This document shows positions 33,490-43,700 of a stretch of DNA of 47,637 nucleotides, in pieces. The notes under the pieces are model-generated. The model worked only from the letters and a program-made list of their open reading frames with translations, was not told where the DNA came from and ran no database searches. The DNA comes from Bacteroidota bacterium (GTDB taxonomy: Bacteria; Bacteroidota; Bacteroidia; Bacteroidales; UBA5342), in assembly GCA_003249935.1 (NCBI GenBank), contig QKHT01000283.1:1-47637 (forward strand), written 5' to 3'. The first letter of the stretch is position 1; each line of letters starts with the position of its first letter. Made by a program: the position numbers and the translations under genes.

Positions 33490-35706
33490 TTATACCAGCG
33501 ATTTAATCAAATGCATAAATGCGGGAATATCGGCCACATTGTATCGGGCAATTGAAGGGCTAAGGCCCACACGAATAGAATAGCCACCCTCCGGTATGGC
33601 TTTGAACATAAATTCATCGGTTTTATCGTCGCCCGCAGCAAACACAAAATCGTAGTTACCAAGCTTTAGGAGTTGAGTCACCGCTTCGCCTTTATCATAT
33701 TTTCCACTTTTTACTTCGAGAACTTTGTGTCCTTCGAGAATTTCGAAGTCGGTTTTATGCCGAATAATTTCGGCCAAATCGTCGCGCAACTCGTGCAGGC
33801 GCAACAAAGCAAAATCCGAATCGGCATTGCGATAATGCCAGGCGATGCTGCCGGTTTTTTGCTCAATAAAAGTACCGTTACAGCGGCTCACGTATTCGTC
33901 GAATATGGGCAGAACCGCTTCTTTCCAGTTTGCATCGGCTTGGAACGACTCCTGCCACGCTTCGCCAATTTCTTTTATAAAATAACCATGTTCGGCCACC
34001 AATGTCACGGCAACACCGTCAAATTGTTTTTCCAAAAAGTCTTTGTTACGACCACTTATAATTACCACTTTATTTTTTTTGTCGCGTGTAAGCCGTTTTA
34101 CTACATCGCGCGTATCGTCGTCGATTACAGCCAATTCCGGAAATTTTTGGAATGGCACCAGCGTGCCATCGTAGTCGAGAAAAATAATGCGCGAAGCAGC
34201 TTTGTTGTATTGCGATGTAATATTGCTGAGAATCGGTGCATTTACAAATTTTACATTCATCATTTTTTGTTGTTTTTTAATATCGAACGTTTCGTTCAAA
34301 AAGTCGGTTGCCCAGGTAAACACATCGTAATGCGAAATACGATACTGCATGCGGGTAATGCGTTGCAGTTTTTCGGCATCGGGCATCATAAGTGCAAGAT
34401 TTAGCGAATCGGCAATTTCGTTGTTATCGACCGGATTTATGAGCAAACACTCATTCAATTCGGCTGCTGCACCAGCCATTTCGCTCAGCACCAGCACGCC
34501 GATATCGTTTGTCTGACAAGCCACAAACTCCTTGGCCACCAGGTTCATTCCATCGCGTAATGGCGTAATAAGGCAAACATCGCTTAAATTATACATAGCA
34601 ATAAGCATTTCGAAAGAAAGCGATCGGTATTGATATACAATGGGTTGCCAGGCCAATGAGCTGTACATACCATTGATACGACCAACCATTCCTTCTATTT
34701 CGCGTTTCATATCCTTGTATTTTTCTATACTATCGCGCGAAGGAACGATTACCATATTAAACACCACCTTTTGATGCCACTCTGGGTATTTCTCAAGAAA
34801 GGTTTCGAGACCTTTAAGCCGAAGCTGAATACCTTTGGAATAATCGAGGCGATCGACCGAAAAGATGAGTTTTTGGTCAGAGATTGTCGCTTGCAGCTCT
34901 ATTTTTTCGTTTAAAACCCCTTCGGAATGACATGCAGAATTAAACTTATTAAAGTCGATGCCAATTGGAAACGCATCGGCCTTAACCAATTTATTTGGTG
35001 TATAAATAATATTTTGATGGCATTCGAAACCAGTGGTTCGTTTAACACACTTGATAAAGTTTTGGGTATAATCGTGCGTATGAAATCCGGCCAAATCGGC
35101 GCCAAGAATCCCTTTAATGATCGATTCGCGCCAGGTACGGGGCAACAATCTAAAAATTTCGAATGAAGGAAACGGAATATGTAAAAAGAACCCGATATTT
35201 ACATCCGGTACTCTTTTGCGAATCATTTCGGGCAACAGCATCAGTTGGTAATCGTGGATCCAAACAAAATCGCCCGGTCGGATAGTCTTTACCAATTCGT
35301 CGCAAAACCTTTCATTGGCTTTATAATAAGCATCGTAATATTCGGGATTGTACACGCAATACGACGTAAAATAATGGAACAAAGGCCAGATTAAATCGTT
35401 GCTAAAGCCGCCATAAAACAGGTCGTTTAATTCGTCGGGCAAAAACACCGGTTTAATATCGAAACTTTCATTTTCGAGACTTTGATCCGGAATATTTTCG
35501 GGCAAACCGTCGCCTATGCCAGCCCATACAATTTTTTCGGTTTCGACACGACTACTTTTCTTAAAATTTTCGGAAAGTGCTAATATGGCCGAAACCAGAC
35601 CGCCTGAATTTTGTTCGGCCTTAAATCCCGATTCTGTTTTTGTAAATTTAAAAGGTAAACGATAAGCCGCAATGACCAATCGTTCGAAATTCATATTCGT
35701 AATCAT
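33490..35706 (-). CDS. Bifunctional trehalose-6-phosphate synthase/phosphatase
   Basis: A 738-residue cytoplasmic fusion. The N-terminal GT20 synthase has GGLVSAILAL, WIHDYQLMLLPEMIR, FFLHIPFPSFEIFR, VDRLDYSKGIQLRLKGL and PLRDGMNLVAKEFVA, all standard OtsA motifs. From about residue 500 the HAD-type OtsB domain has FLDYDGTLVPF (nucleophile Asp), VISGRNKDFLE, VAEHGYFIK and AAGDDKTDEFMF. It would make trehalose from UDP-glucose and glucose-6-phosphate. Next to it, in opposite orientation, is a mechanosensitive channel gene, and after that a GH15 glucohydrolase gene, a grouping that suits osmotic-stress management. The ATG at 35706 or the one four codons later could be used; the first is annotated. 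Confidence 0.95.
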   Translation of the reverse strand: MITNMNFERLVIAAYRLPFKFTKTESGFKAEQNSGGLVSAILALSENFKKSSRVETEKIVWAGIGDGLPENIPDQSLENESFDIKPVFLPDELNDLFYGGFSNDLIWPLFHYFTSYCVYNPEYYDAYYKANERFCDELVKTIRPGDFVWIHDYQLMLLPEMIRKRVPDVNIGFFLHIPFPSFEIFRLLPRTWRESIIKGILGADLAGFHTHDYTQNFIKCVKRTTGFECHQNIIYTPNKLVKADAFPIGIDFNKFNSACHSEGVLNEKIELQATISDQKLIFSVDRLDYSKGIQLRLKGLETFLEKYPEWHQKVVFNMVIVPSRDSIEKYKDMKREIEGMVGRINGMYSSLAWQPIVYQYRSLSFEMLIAMYNLSDVCLITPLRDGMNLVAKEFVACQTNDIGVLVLSEMAGAAAELNECLLINPVDNNEIADSLNLALMMPDAEKLQRITRMQYRISHYDVFTWATDFLNETFDIKKQQKMMNVKFVNAPILSNITSQYNKAASRIIFLDYDGTLVPFQKFPELAVIDDDTRDVVKRLTRDKKNKVVIISGRNKDFLEKQFDGVAVTLVAEHGYFIKEIGEAWQESFQADANWKEAVLPIFDEYVSRCNGTFIEQKTGSIAWHYRNADSDFALLRLHELRDDLAEIIRHKTDFEILEGHKVLEVKSGKYDKGEAVTQLLKLGNYDFVFAAGDDKTDEFMFKAIPEGGYSIRVGLSPSIARYNVADIPAFMHLIKSLV

Positions 35707-35900
35707 AACTGTGCATTTTTAAAATATAGTTGCATAGGTTAAAAGAGAAATTACAATCAATAACAGACCAAGTTGATAAAAAAGACTGAAATTGGTATAT
35801 AAAACCCATATAAAATAGCATTTCGAGGAATAATTACCTCGTATTACTACAAAAATAGCCTATTTTTTGATAACTTTCGGTCAAATATATTTTTTCACTG

Positions 35901-36950
35901 ATGATTTCACATTTAGATAACAACAATTTCAAAGATTTCACAAACCTCGCATTATTCGCCATTTCACTGATCATTGTATTTATTTTGTACCGGTTTTTGT
36001 TTAATTATTTAAAGCGTAAAGTACAAATTACCCCGAGCAAGCGCGACGATTTTATGTTGAACCTATTTCGTATCCCCTCATTATGGTTCATATACTGGAT
36101 CATGCTAAAAATTTACACACACATTTTTTTAAGCGACTTTACAATTTACCCCTACTTGGTTCATTTCAACGCCATATTACTTATTTTTTCGGTAGCATGG
36201 ATTACAATTCAAGGTATAAAAGCCGCAGCTTATTATATGCAAAGTAAGCTTGATATTACCGCTTCCGACAACCTGAATGCCCGTACGCGGCTCACCCAAA
36301 TAAAAGTTTTTCGCAATATTCTTAACTCTATTATCGTAACCATTGCATTTTCGGTGGCACTTATGACGTTTGAGCAGGCCCGCAATATAGGGTTGAGCCT
36401 GTTAACTTCAGCAGGAATATTTGGTATAATTGTTGGTTTTGCGGCTCAAAAAAGCATTGGAATGATTTTAGCCGGCATTCAATTGGCCATAACACAACCG
36501 ATAAGACTGGATGATGTAGTAATTGTAGAGGGCGAATGGGGTCGCATTGAGGAGATTACGCTAACCTATGTAGTTGTTAAAATTTGGGACGAACGCCGGT
36601 TGGTTCTCCCGGTAAACTATTTTCTGGAAAAACCATTTCAGAACTGGACACGCTCCAGTGCCGATATCATTGGCACTATTTTTATTACCGTAGATTATTC
36701 TTTTCCGGTTGAGGCATTGCGCCGGGCCTTGCCAGCAATGATACAAGACAACCCCGATTGGGATAAGCGAATGTGGAATGTGCAAGTGACTAAAACCACC
36801 GAAAATTATAAAGAAGTGCGTATATTAGTGAGTAGTGCCGATGCTTCGAAAAACTGGGATTTGCGCACAGCCGTTCGCGAACAACTCATCGACTTTATAA
36901 ACGAAAACTATCCTGAAACGTTTGCAAAAATCCGTATTAAGCAGGTGTAA
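35901..36950 (+). CDS. MscS-family mechanosensitive ion channel
   Basis: A 349-residue inner-membrane protein with about three to five predicted membrane helices (LALFAISLIIVFILYRFLF, FNAILLIFSVAWITI), then the pore-lining TM3 region LTSAGIFGIIVGFAAQKSIG. The beta-domain motif IRLDDVVIVEGEWGRIEEIT is followed by the C-terminal mixed domain. It would open during hypo-osmotic shock. It is divergent from the trehalose synthase (195 bp between) and convergent with the GH15 gene. Confidence 0.93.
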   Translation: MISHLDNNNFKDFTNLALFAISLIIVFILYRFLFNYLKRKVQITPSKRDDFMLNLFRIPSLWFIYWIMLKIYTHIFLSDFTIYPYLVHFNAILLIFSVAWITIQGIKAAAYYMQSKLDITASDNLNARTRLTQIKVFRNILNSIIVTIAFSVALMTFEQARNIGLSLLTSAGIFGIIVGFAAQKSIGMILAGIQLAITQPIRLDDVVIVEGEWGRIEEITLTYVVVKIWDERRLVLPVNYFLEKPFQNWTRSSADIIGTIFITVDYSFPVEALRRALPAMIQDNPDWDKRMWNVQVTKTTENYKEVRILVSSADASKNWDLRTAVREQLIDFINENYPETFAKIRIKQV

Positions 36951-36979
36951 TTCGGTTCAGCCATCAATGATAAAAATGC

Positions 36980-37015
36980 AAAAAGGCCGTAAAACTAAAC
37001 TTCAACGGCCTTTTT
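36980..37015. terminator. Bidirectional terminator between the MscS and GH15 genes
   Basis: AAAAAGGCCG (36980-36989) pairs with CGGCCTTTTT (37006-37015); 10-bp stem, 16-nt loop, A run on one side and T run on the other. A GGTTCAGCC word lies at about 36953, just before it. Confidence 0.85.
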
Positions 37016-37032
37016 ATGTTTATCAAACCATT

Positions 37033-38832
37033 TTACGGTTTTATGAACCTCGATTGGAATTTTTCGGGCGAAAACATGGTAGCCGTATTAATAAGGGCAA
37101 GATGCGAATACGCCTGAGGGAAATTACCAAGCAAACGTTTGGAGTCGAAATCGATATCTTCGCTAAACAGCCCCACATGATTGCTATACGAAAGCAGATT
37201 GTCGAAAATAGACTGAGCCTCATCTTTAAGTCCGATACGGTGCATGGCCTGAATAAGCCAAAACGTACAAATTGTAAACGACGATGAAGGCAATCCAAAA
37301 TCGTCGGCATTGATGTACCGGTACATTAACCCCTTATAAAACAGTTGTTGTTTTACGGCAATAACAGTACCTACATACCGTGGGTCGCTGGCCGAAATAA
37401 AACCATATTCGGCCAAAAGTAACAGCGAAGCATCGACATCGGTATTACAATAAGTTTGGGTAAAGGAGTTTAGCTCGCTATTCCAACCGTTGGCAAAAAC
37501 GTCTTCCTTTATTTGATTGGCTATTACGCGCCATTTGGTAGCATGCCGCGCTTTGTTAAGCAAAGTGGCAATTTTTGTGGCACGGTCTATGGCCACCCAA
37601 CACATTACCTTGGAGAATACAAAATGTTTGCCGTCGTTACGTATTTCCCAAATGCCCTTATCAGGTTCCTGCCAGTTTTGCGAAACGGTATACACGATAT
37701 TGCCCACAATTTCCCACATATCCTCAATCTCGTCGAGCGTACCCGGAAAATACTTATAATATTTGTAAATTACATTGAGCAGATAACCAAACACATCATT
37801 TTGCCGTTGGTGATACGCGGCATTACCAATGCGTACAGGGCTCGAATTTTCATAACCGGCCAAATGATCCAACGATTCTTCGGTTAATTGTCGTTCGCCC
37901 CTAATGCCATACATAATCTGAAAGGTATCGTGTTTTGACTTTAAAATACCTTTGATATAGGTAAGAAAACCTTGCGCGGCCGAAAAATGGCCCATTTTCA
38001 ACAAAGTATCGATAGACATGGACGCATCGCGTAACCAGCAGAACCGGTAATCCCAATTACGCACTTCGCCAATCGTTTCGGGTAAACTGGTTGTGAGGGC
38101 GGCAAGCACAGCCCCCGACCCCTGAAACGACATAATTTTAAGAACCAGTAAGCTACGATTAATCTCTTCGTTGTAGCGATCGAATTTTTTCGAATAATTA
38201 ACCCAATTGAGCCAGTATACCTTGGTTCGCTGATATTCGAGCCGTACACGGCTAATGTCGATGTTAATGAGCTTTTGATTATAGGACAACAGCATAAACT
38301 GATTTGATCGAATAACCACTTTGTTTGAGAGTAAAATATCGTGAATATCCAGACTTGAATACAAGTAAATGCAATCGTTGGAATTTTGAACCGATGAGGT
38401 GCGTATGTGAATGTGCGTTCCTTCCGCTTCGTGAGTCACGGTTTCACGGGCATAATTTAGTGCCGGAAAATATTCAACTGCTAACGAAGGAGCACCGGAA
38501 ATATAGTGTATATAGCGATATATTTCGGCCGGAGCATAAAACCGATCGTTATTGGTTTTATATCTTGGCATAAAATCAATCATCTCGAAAATGCCCTCTA
38601 CAGCTTCGAACCGGGTACACAATATATTGGTGCCATGGAAGTACCTTTGAGAGATTGAATAGGAATCATCGACCCTGATACCAAAGTAGCCACCCTTGTT
38701 TTTATCGAGCAATCGGGCAAAAACCGATGGCGAGTCGAAATCGGGTAAACAACACCATTCAATACTACCGGTTTCAGAAATAAGTGCAGCACTCCGGCAA
38801 TTGCCTATTACACCATAGTTTAAATTATTCAT
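37033..38832 (-). CDS. GH15 glucoamylase/trehalase-family enzyme
   Basis: A 599-residue cytoplasmic protein. The N-terminal super-beta-sandwich (NCRSAALISETGSIEWCCLP, then DFDSPSVFARLLD) and the (alpha/alpha)6 barrel are complete. Catalytic-region motifs are YRFCWLRDASMSIDTL, ESLDHLAGYENSSPVRIGNA, and SEDIDF followed by LLGNFPQAYSHLALIN. There is no signal peptide. GH15 proteins of this type hydrolyse alpha-glucosides, and some bacterial relatives are trehalases. Placement one gene away from the trehalose synthase supports turnover of cytoplasmic trehalose; starch or glycogen cannot be excluded. Confidence 0.88.
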   Translation of the reverse strand: MNNLNYGVIGNCRSAALISETGSIEWCCLPDFDSPSVFARLLDKNKGGYFGIRVDDSYSISQRYFHGTNILCTRFEAVEGIFEMIDFMPRYKTNNDRFYAPAEIYRYIHYISGAPSLAVEYFPALNYARETVTHEAEGTHIHIRTSSVQNSNDCIYLYSSLDIHDILLSNKVVIRSNQFMLLSYNQKLINIDISRVRLEYQRTKVYWLNWVNYSKKFDRYNEEINRSLLVLKIMSFQGSGAVLAALTTSLPETIGEVRNWDYRFCWLRDASMSIDTLLKMGHFSAAQGFLTYIKGILKSKHDTFQIMYGIRGERQLTEESLDHLAGYENSSPVRIGNAAYHQRQNDVFGYLLNVIYKYYKYFPGTLDEIEDMWEIVGNIVYTVSQNWQEPDKGIWEIRNDGKHFVFSKVMCWVAIDRATKIATLLNKARHATKWRVIANQIKEDVFANGWNSELNSFTQTYCNTDVDASLLLLAEYGFISASDPRYVGTVIAVKQQLFYKGLMYRYINADDFGLPSSSFTICTFWLIQAMHRIGLKDEAQSIFDNLLSYSNHVGLFSEDIDFDSKRLLGNFPQAYSHLALINTATMFSPEKFQSRFIKP

Positions 38833-39119
38833 ATTTGTAATGATCTAAAAAATTAAACCAGTATAATATTTTCAATAGTTCGTTAAACTTTTGCAACCAC
38901 TTGATTTAATGAAGTTTACATATAAACACGGATTTTATAAATCATACTATCTGTGTCTGTTAAGTTTTGAGGAACATCTCAAATCTAACGATCGGCTGAT
39001 TTTAAAACAAAAAAATAAAATACTGATACACTACAATATAACCTTTATTGTAATGATGTAAAAATAATTTTAGTATTAATAATTGAAATTGTAATTATTT
39101 GTGATTTAACGCAAGGCAC

Positions 39120-40457
39120 TTAATGGAAGTCGTCGCGGAAATATTTTCCGCTCTTTGCATCCTTTAATTCGATCCAATTTACGGTTGCCGAGCCTTTAAA
39201 TGTAAGCACAATACCAATAATTTTACCCACGGAGGCATTGTATTTACAATTAAAAAAGGATTTATCATCTAAATATAACTTAAGTGCCTTGTTACGAATT
39301 TCCATTTTCACGGTTCGGGGTAATAAAAAGGAGTGTTCAAAATTTGTAAGGTTGTTACTAAAGCCATCTTTATACTGGTCCGAAAGCCAGTATCGGGCAT
39401 AAATCTTACATCCCGGTTGCATAATGTCGAAAGTGAGATTGCGTTCAGTACCAATTAACTCAAAACCAGCAGAATAGCAATAATTTTCGATGCCAAATTT
39501 TTTATTAAAAAAATTAACCATAAAATCGATATTATCGCCATCAATTTCAAATTCCTGAAAAACGGAAAATTCGGTTTTATAATTCTTGCGTATATTGGAT
39601 AGTGTTTTTACAAAATCTTCCTTAACCTCCATCTCGCTTTCGTTAATAAAGCCCTGATTTATAATATTATCGAACCGGATGTACCGTGGCCACATAGCTC
39701 TGAAAGGCACTAAAGCGTCGGGCTTTTCAACTTTTTCGTCTTCGGCATTATACACCTTAGCCACCCAGCCGTTCGAAAGAATAAGGACATTAAAGGTTTT
39801 TACCGGTTTATGGGCAATATATACTGTAATGGTATATTTTCCGGGATTGTAATAACAAAAATTCAACAACCCCTTATCATTCGAAATTTGTTTGTATTCG
39901 TAACGTCCGGCGGCACTATAAACATCAAAATCGACAAAAACGCTATCTTTAATCTGCGAAAAATCGTAATTGATAGTAAAAGTATGGGGCGCATACCCTA
40001 CAGAATCGTTCAGTGAAAAACTATAACCGGCATCACGATTAAGCTTAGGTTTATTGGCAATTACAAAAAAGACCGCAATAAGGGCTGAGATGACAAGTAT
40101 GATAATAACAGCCCCACTATAGTTTTTGGATGAAACCGGTAAATCGTCTGTTGCTTCATGAACCGGTTCAGTAAATAATTGGATATTTTTTTGCTTATAA
40201 TCGTTCCAGTCGGCATAATCTAAAAAGTGAACCAAAGCCTGACGGGTAGAATTCTGAGGGGTAAATGACAATTCGTTTTCGAGCACTTTGGCGACCATAT
40301 TTTTAAGCGTATTTCTACTAAGAAGTACACCGGTTTTTGCAAATACAGCCTCCGATATTTCGGAGTAGGTGCTATTGGTCCATTCTGATATCTCAGACAG
40401 AATCATTCGCTCCTTAATATCCTGTAGTATCTGTTTTATAACTACTATATCGTGCAT
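39120..40457 (-). CDS. Unknown membrane-anchored protein with LamG-like C-terminus
   Basis: Starting from the ATG at 40457 the protein has 445 residues (an upstream TTG at 40517 would add 20). Residues 1-105 are cytoplasmic and helical (NSTYSEISEAVFAKTGVLLS, ALVHFLDYADWNDYKQK), a segment type I have seen described at the start of many Bacteroidota membrane proteins. One membrane helix follows (AVIIILVISALIAVFFVIAN). The exterior part has a PKD-like beta domain (APHTFTINYDFSQIKDSVFV) and a C-terminal concanavalin-like part ending ATVNWIELKDAKSGKYFRDD. No catalytic residues are recognised. It may be a carbohydrate-binding sensor, but this is inference. Confidence 0.65.
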   Translation of the reverse strand: MHDIVVIKQILQDIKERMILSEISEWTNSTYSEISEAVFAKTGVLLSRNTLKNMVAKVLENELSFTPQNSTRQALVHFLDYADWNDYKQKNIQLFTEPVHEATDDLPVSSKNYSGAVIIILVISALIAVFFVIANKPKLNRDAGYSFSLNDSVGYAPHTFTINYDFSQIKDSVFVDFDVYSAAGRYEYKQISNDKGLLNFCYYNPGKYTITVYIAHKPVKTFNVLILSNGWVAKVYNAEDEKVEKPDALVPFRAMWPRYIRFDNIINQGFINESEMEVKEDFVKTLSNIRKNYKTEFSVFQEFEIDGDNIDFMVNFFNKKFGIENYCYSAGFELIGTERNLTFDIMQPGCKIYARYWLSDQYKDGFSNNLTNFEHSFLLPRTVKMEIRNKALKLYLDDKSFFNCKYNASVGKIIGIVLTFKGSATVNWIELKDAKSGKYFRDDFH

Positions 40458-40785
40458 TATACGTATCAGTTTTTCAATTTGCTCACTCTGTTGCAAATGT
40501 AAAAAATTTATCGACAAAATTGATGGTTCGAACCAATGAATTGATTTTATGATTGAGAAATTAGTAAAGACTGATGCTTGGGACAGACAAGGTTTTAAAG
40601 CATAAAATCATTTAAAAATGTTTTTAGTGTGGTTTTTACATTTATTATTCGCTTTTTTACAGCCGAATCTTGCGAATTACACTATTTTAGACTCGTTAAA
40701 TCGCATACAATGCAATTACAACGGAGATCAAAAAATGTTTAATCGTTTAAAATCTCAAGTTATTATTAATTAATTTATCAATTTT
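40458..40785. other. 328-bp intergenic region with a 12-bp palindrome
   Basis: No gene is seen. It contains TGGTTCGAACCA, a perfect 12-bp palindrome at 40524-40535, about 67 nt upstream of the minus-strand ATG, which could be an operator for either neighbour. The rest is AT-rich and should hold the promoter of the 1193-residue protein. Confidence 0.5.
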
Positions 40786-43700
40786 ATGAAAACCAAATCA
40801 CTACTCAGAATCCTGGGATCGGTTTTGTTATTTGGAGCGAGCTATCAGGTAGCAAGCGCCGTTAACGATTCAATTCCCTACAAAAAACTAATCATCAGTG
40901 AAGTGAACACACATGGTGGCTCCAGTTGGACCGAATGGAGCTATATTGAGCTCACCAATGTAGGTGACAGCACATTAGACATGAGTCGCTTTTTCATGAC
41001 CGGGCGTTACAACAATGGTGCATTTCCATCGGTGGTGCCCTATTCCAACAATCAGAAATACTCGATGAAGGGCACATTGAAACCCGGTGAAGTGTATTTA
41101 ATTGCCTACCCTGCAAATAATGGTAATAAAACAGCCGACGGAAAACTGATTTATCCTAAAGGCTATTGTATTCCATCGATATTAAGTAAGGCAAGAGACA
41201 TCATACCTGCTGCATGGGATTACAATCCGGGTGGATTGGTTGGTACCAGTAATGGTATTGCCCTCTATTGCCGTATTAAAGCAACAGACAGTGTATTGAT
41301 TGACGTATTTGGCGACAATGTAACTACCGAAACGCCACAGCCCGATTCATTCCAAAGTCCTATTGCCGGTAATGTTGGCCCAATTTCAACCAATGTTTAC
41401 GTACGTAAATTGGCCGTAAAGGAAGGAAATATGGGTAACTGGACACAATCTCGTGGTACCGATATTATTGACTCCGAATGGTTTCCTGTACCAAAAAAAG
41501 CACTTACCGATATTGGCAACCCATTGTTTACAACTGTTGGTATACACAAGGACATGCCATATTCTTTTTCAGCCAAATCGCCGGCTATTGTGATAGACGA
41601 TGTGGCACAAAAAATCACCGTGCCTTATGGTACGCGTCGCGACTCGTTTGCATACTATTTTAATTTTGGTCCGAACCAAACCTATATGTACACATGGGGT
41701 AACGACTCGGTTGACTTTTTCTGTAAAAACGACGATAACTTTAAATTGTATTACATATCCAACGCGCTAACTACAAAAGAATATAAGATAAGTGTATTGC
41801 CTAAAGCTGATAATTTTGGCGGTGTTTCGTCGCTGAGATTCAAAAACAAAGCCGGCAACTGGACATCTTTATATAATGTTACTTACACAAACAGTGTAAT
41901 TGATACAATATCCAATATTCCATTTGGCACTCGAGTTGATACATTATTGGCCTATATTGTTAAAGCTCCGGGTACGACATCGAACATTACCTTTGTAGAT
42001 GACATAACCCGTCCGGATCTTAAAAACGGCGATTTGCTTAATATTGTTCCAACAACCGGCGCGAAAAAATCGTATTTCTTAAAGGTCGACGATTACATTG
42101 CGAATTACAACCCAATGCTTAAAAATATTATTCTTCCCGGTTCAGGTCTGTTTATCAACAAAAATTACGAAAATACAGATACATTGGAAGGATTCAGTGG
42201 TACAACGCTTGAGTACTTTGTAAATCTTCCAATGGATACAAAAACAGCACCAGCTGTAATTGGTGTTCCGGTAGATAGCCGCTCTAAAGTTGTGGTAATG
42301 AAACCAAAAAACATCTTTGGCAGCGCAGCCGACCGTACCGCAACAATTAAAGTAACCACAGAGGCCGATTCGGTTTGGACATACAAACTTCATTTTGAAG
42401 TTAAACGTGAACAACCAACCATTAAGGGCGAACCATTCTTTACAGATTTAGGTGAGGCTGGCTGGAATTCGAATTTTAACATTCAGATTATCAATCCGTC
42501 GAACTCTTCGATTGACCTTACCGACTATATTATGTTTGTTGGAAGTACTGCACATAAATCACTTACCGACATACTTAAAACAATCAATCCGGCTACTCCA
42601 AATGCCGATCCGGTTTTGGATTGGTGGGGTCGCAACAAAAATGTGTTACGTTTTGGTTACCGCTTCGATTATGATCAGTCTAATCCGGCCGTTTCGAAAT
42701 CGTCCGAAGACTTAGCGCAAAAAACCACTACATTAGGCGAATTTGGTTATTGGTGGTTATGCGGTGTAGGCGCATTCCCGAAAGTTGATGGCGGAACAGC
42801 CGATCAAATTGCCAAAATCGATATGTATCACCATTGGGGTGCACTTAATTCATCGCAACAATTTGCCGACCAATGGGGAAAAGGACGCACACTTTTCGGA
42901 ACAAATCTTGGATGGGAATTTAAAAACTTTAATATTGCGCTTGGTATCGCAAAAATTGTAAACGACTCTGTAAAAGACGGTATTAAATTATACAGAGACG
43001 AAAAAGACTTCCAGATTGTTGATTTTGTGAATCGTTATGGTAGTTCAGCAACCACTTCGCCCTATTTACTCATTTCGGGCAAAGACACAGTAAAAATTGT
43101 AAAAGGTACAAACTTCCTTTTATCACGCAAATCATGGGTGAACACAGGAAATCCGAATCCGGGTGAAGCATTTGGGTCGCCTGTAAGTAAGTGTGAATGG
43201 TCGTTATCGGACAAAAACACAGTAAAAGCACACTTTAAAAACTTTACCATTACAAGTACCGCTTATATTCCATATATATTAAGTAGTCGTTACCTCATCT
43301 CAACAGGTTTATCGGACAATGAAACTGTATTGGGTGTAATGAGCGGTTCTACCATAAAAGATTTCATCAGCAATATCATTGTACCCGATTCAACTCAAAT
43401 GTTACAGTTTTTCGATGGTTCAACCGAAATAACCGACAAGGCTACTGTATTGAAGAATGGTACAAAACTGATTGTAACATCCGGAGACAAAGTGAACAAA
43501 GTGGGTTACACCATTTCAGTAGGTGGTGGTCTTGAAAGTAATGCCAAAATTACTTCGGCAGCTTATACTGTAACCTATCCGCAAACAGGCAAATGGGGTA
43601 AAGTGGCCAATGTACCGGTTGGCACAACCATGAAACAATTGTTAAATGCAGTGACAGTACCATCATCGGCCACAATGACCGTTGTTGATGCAGACAATAT

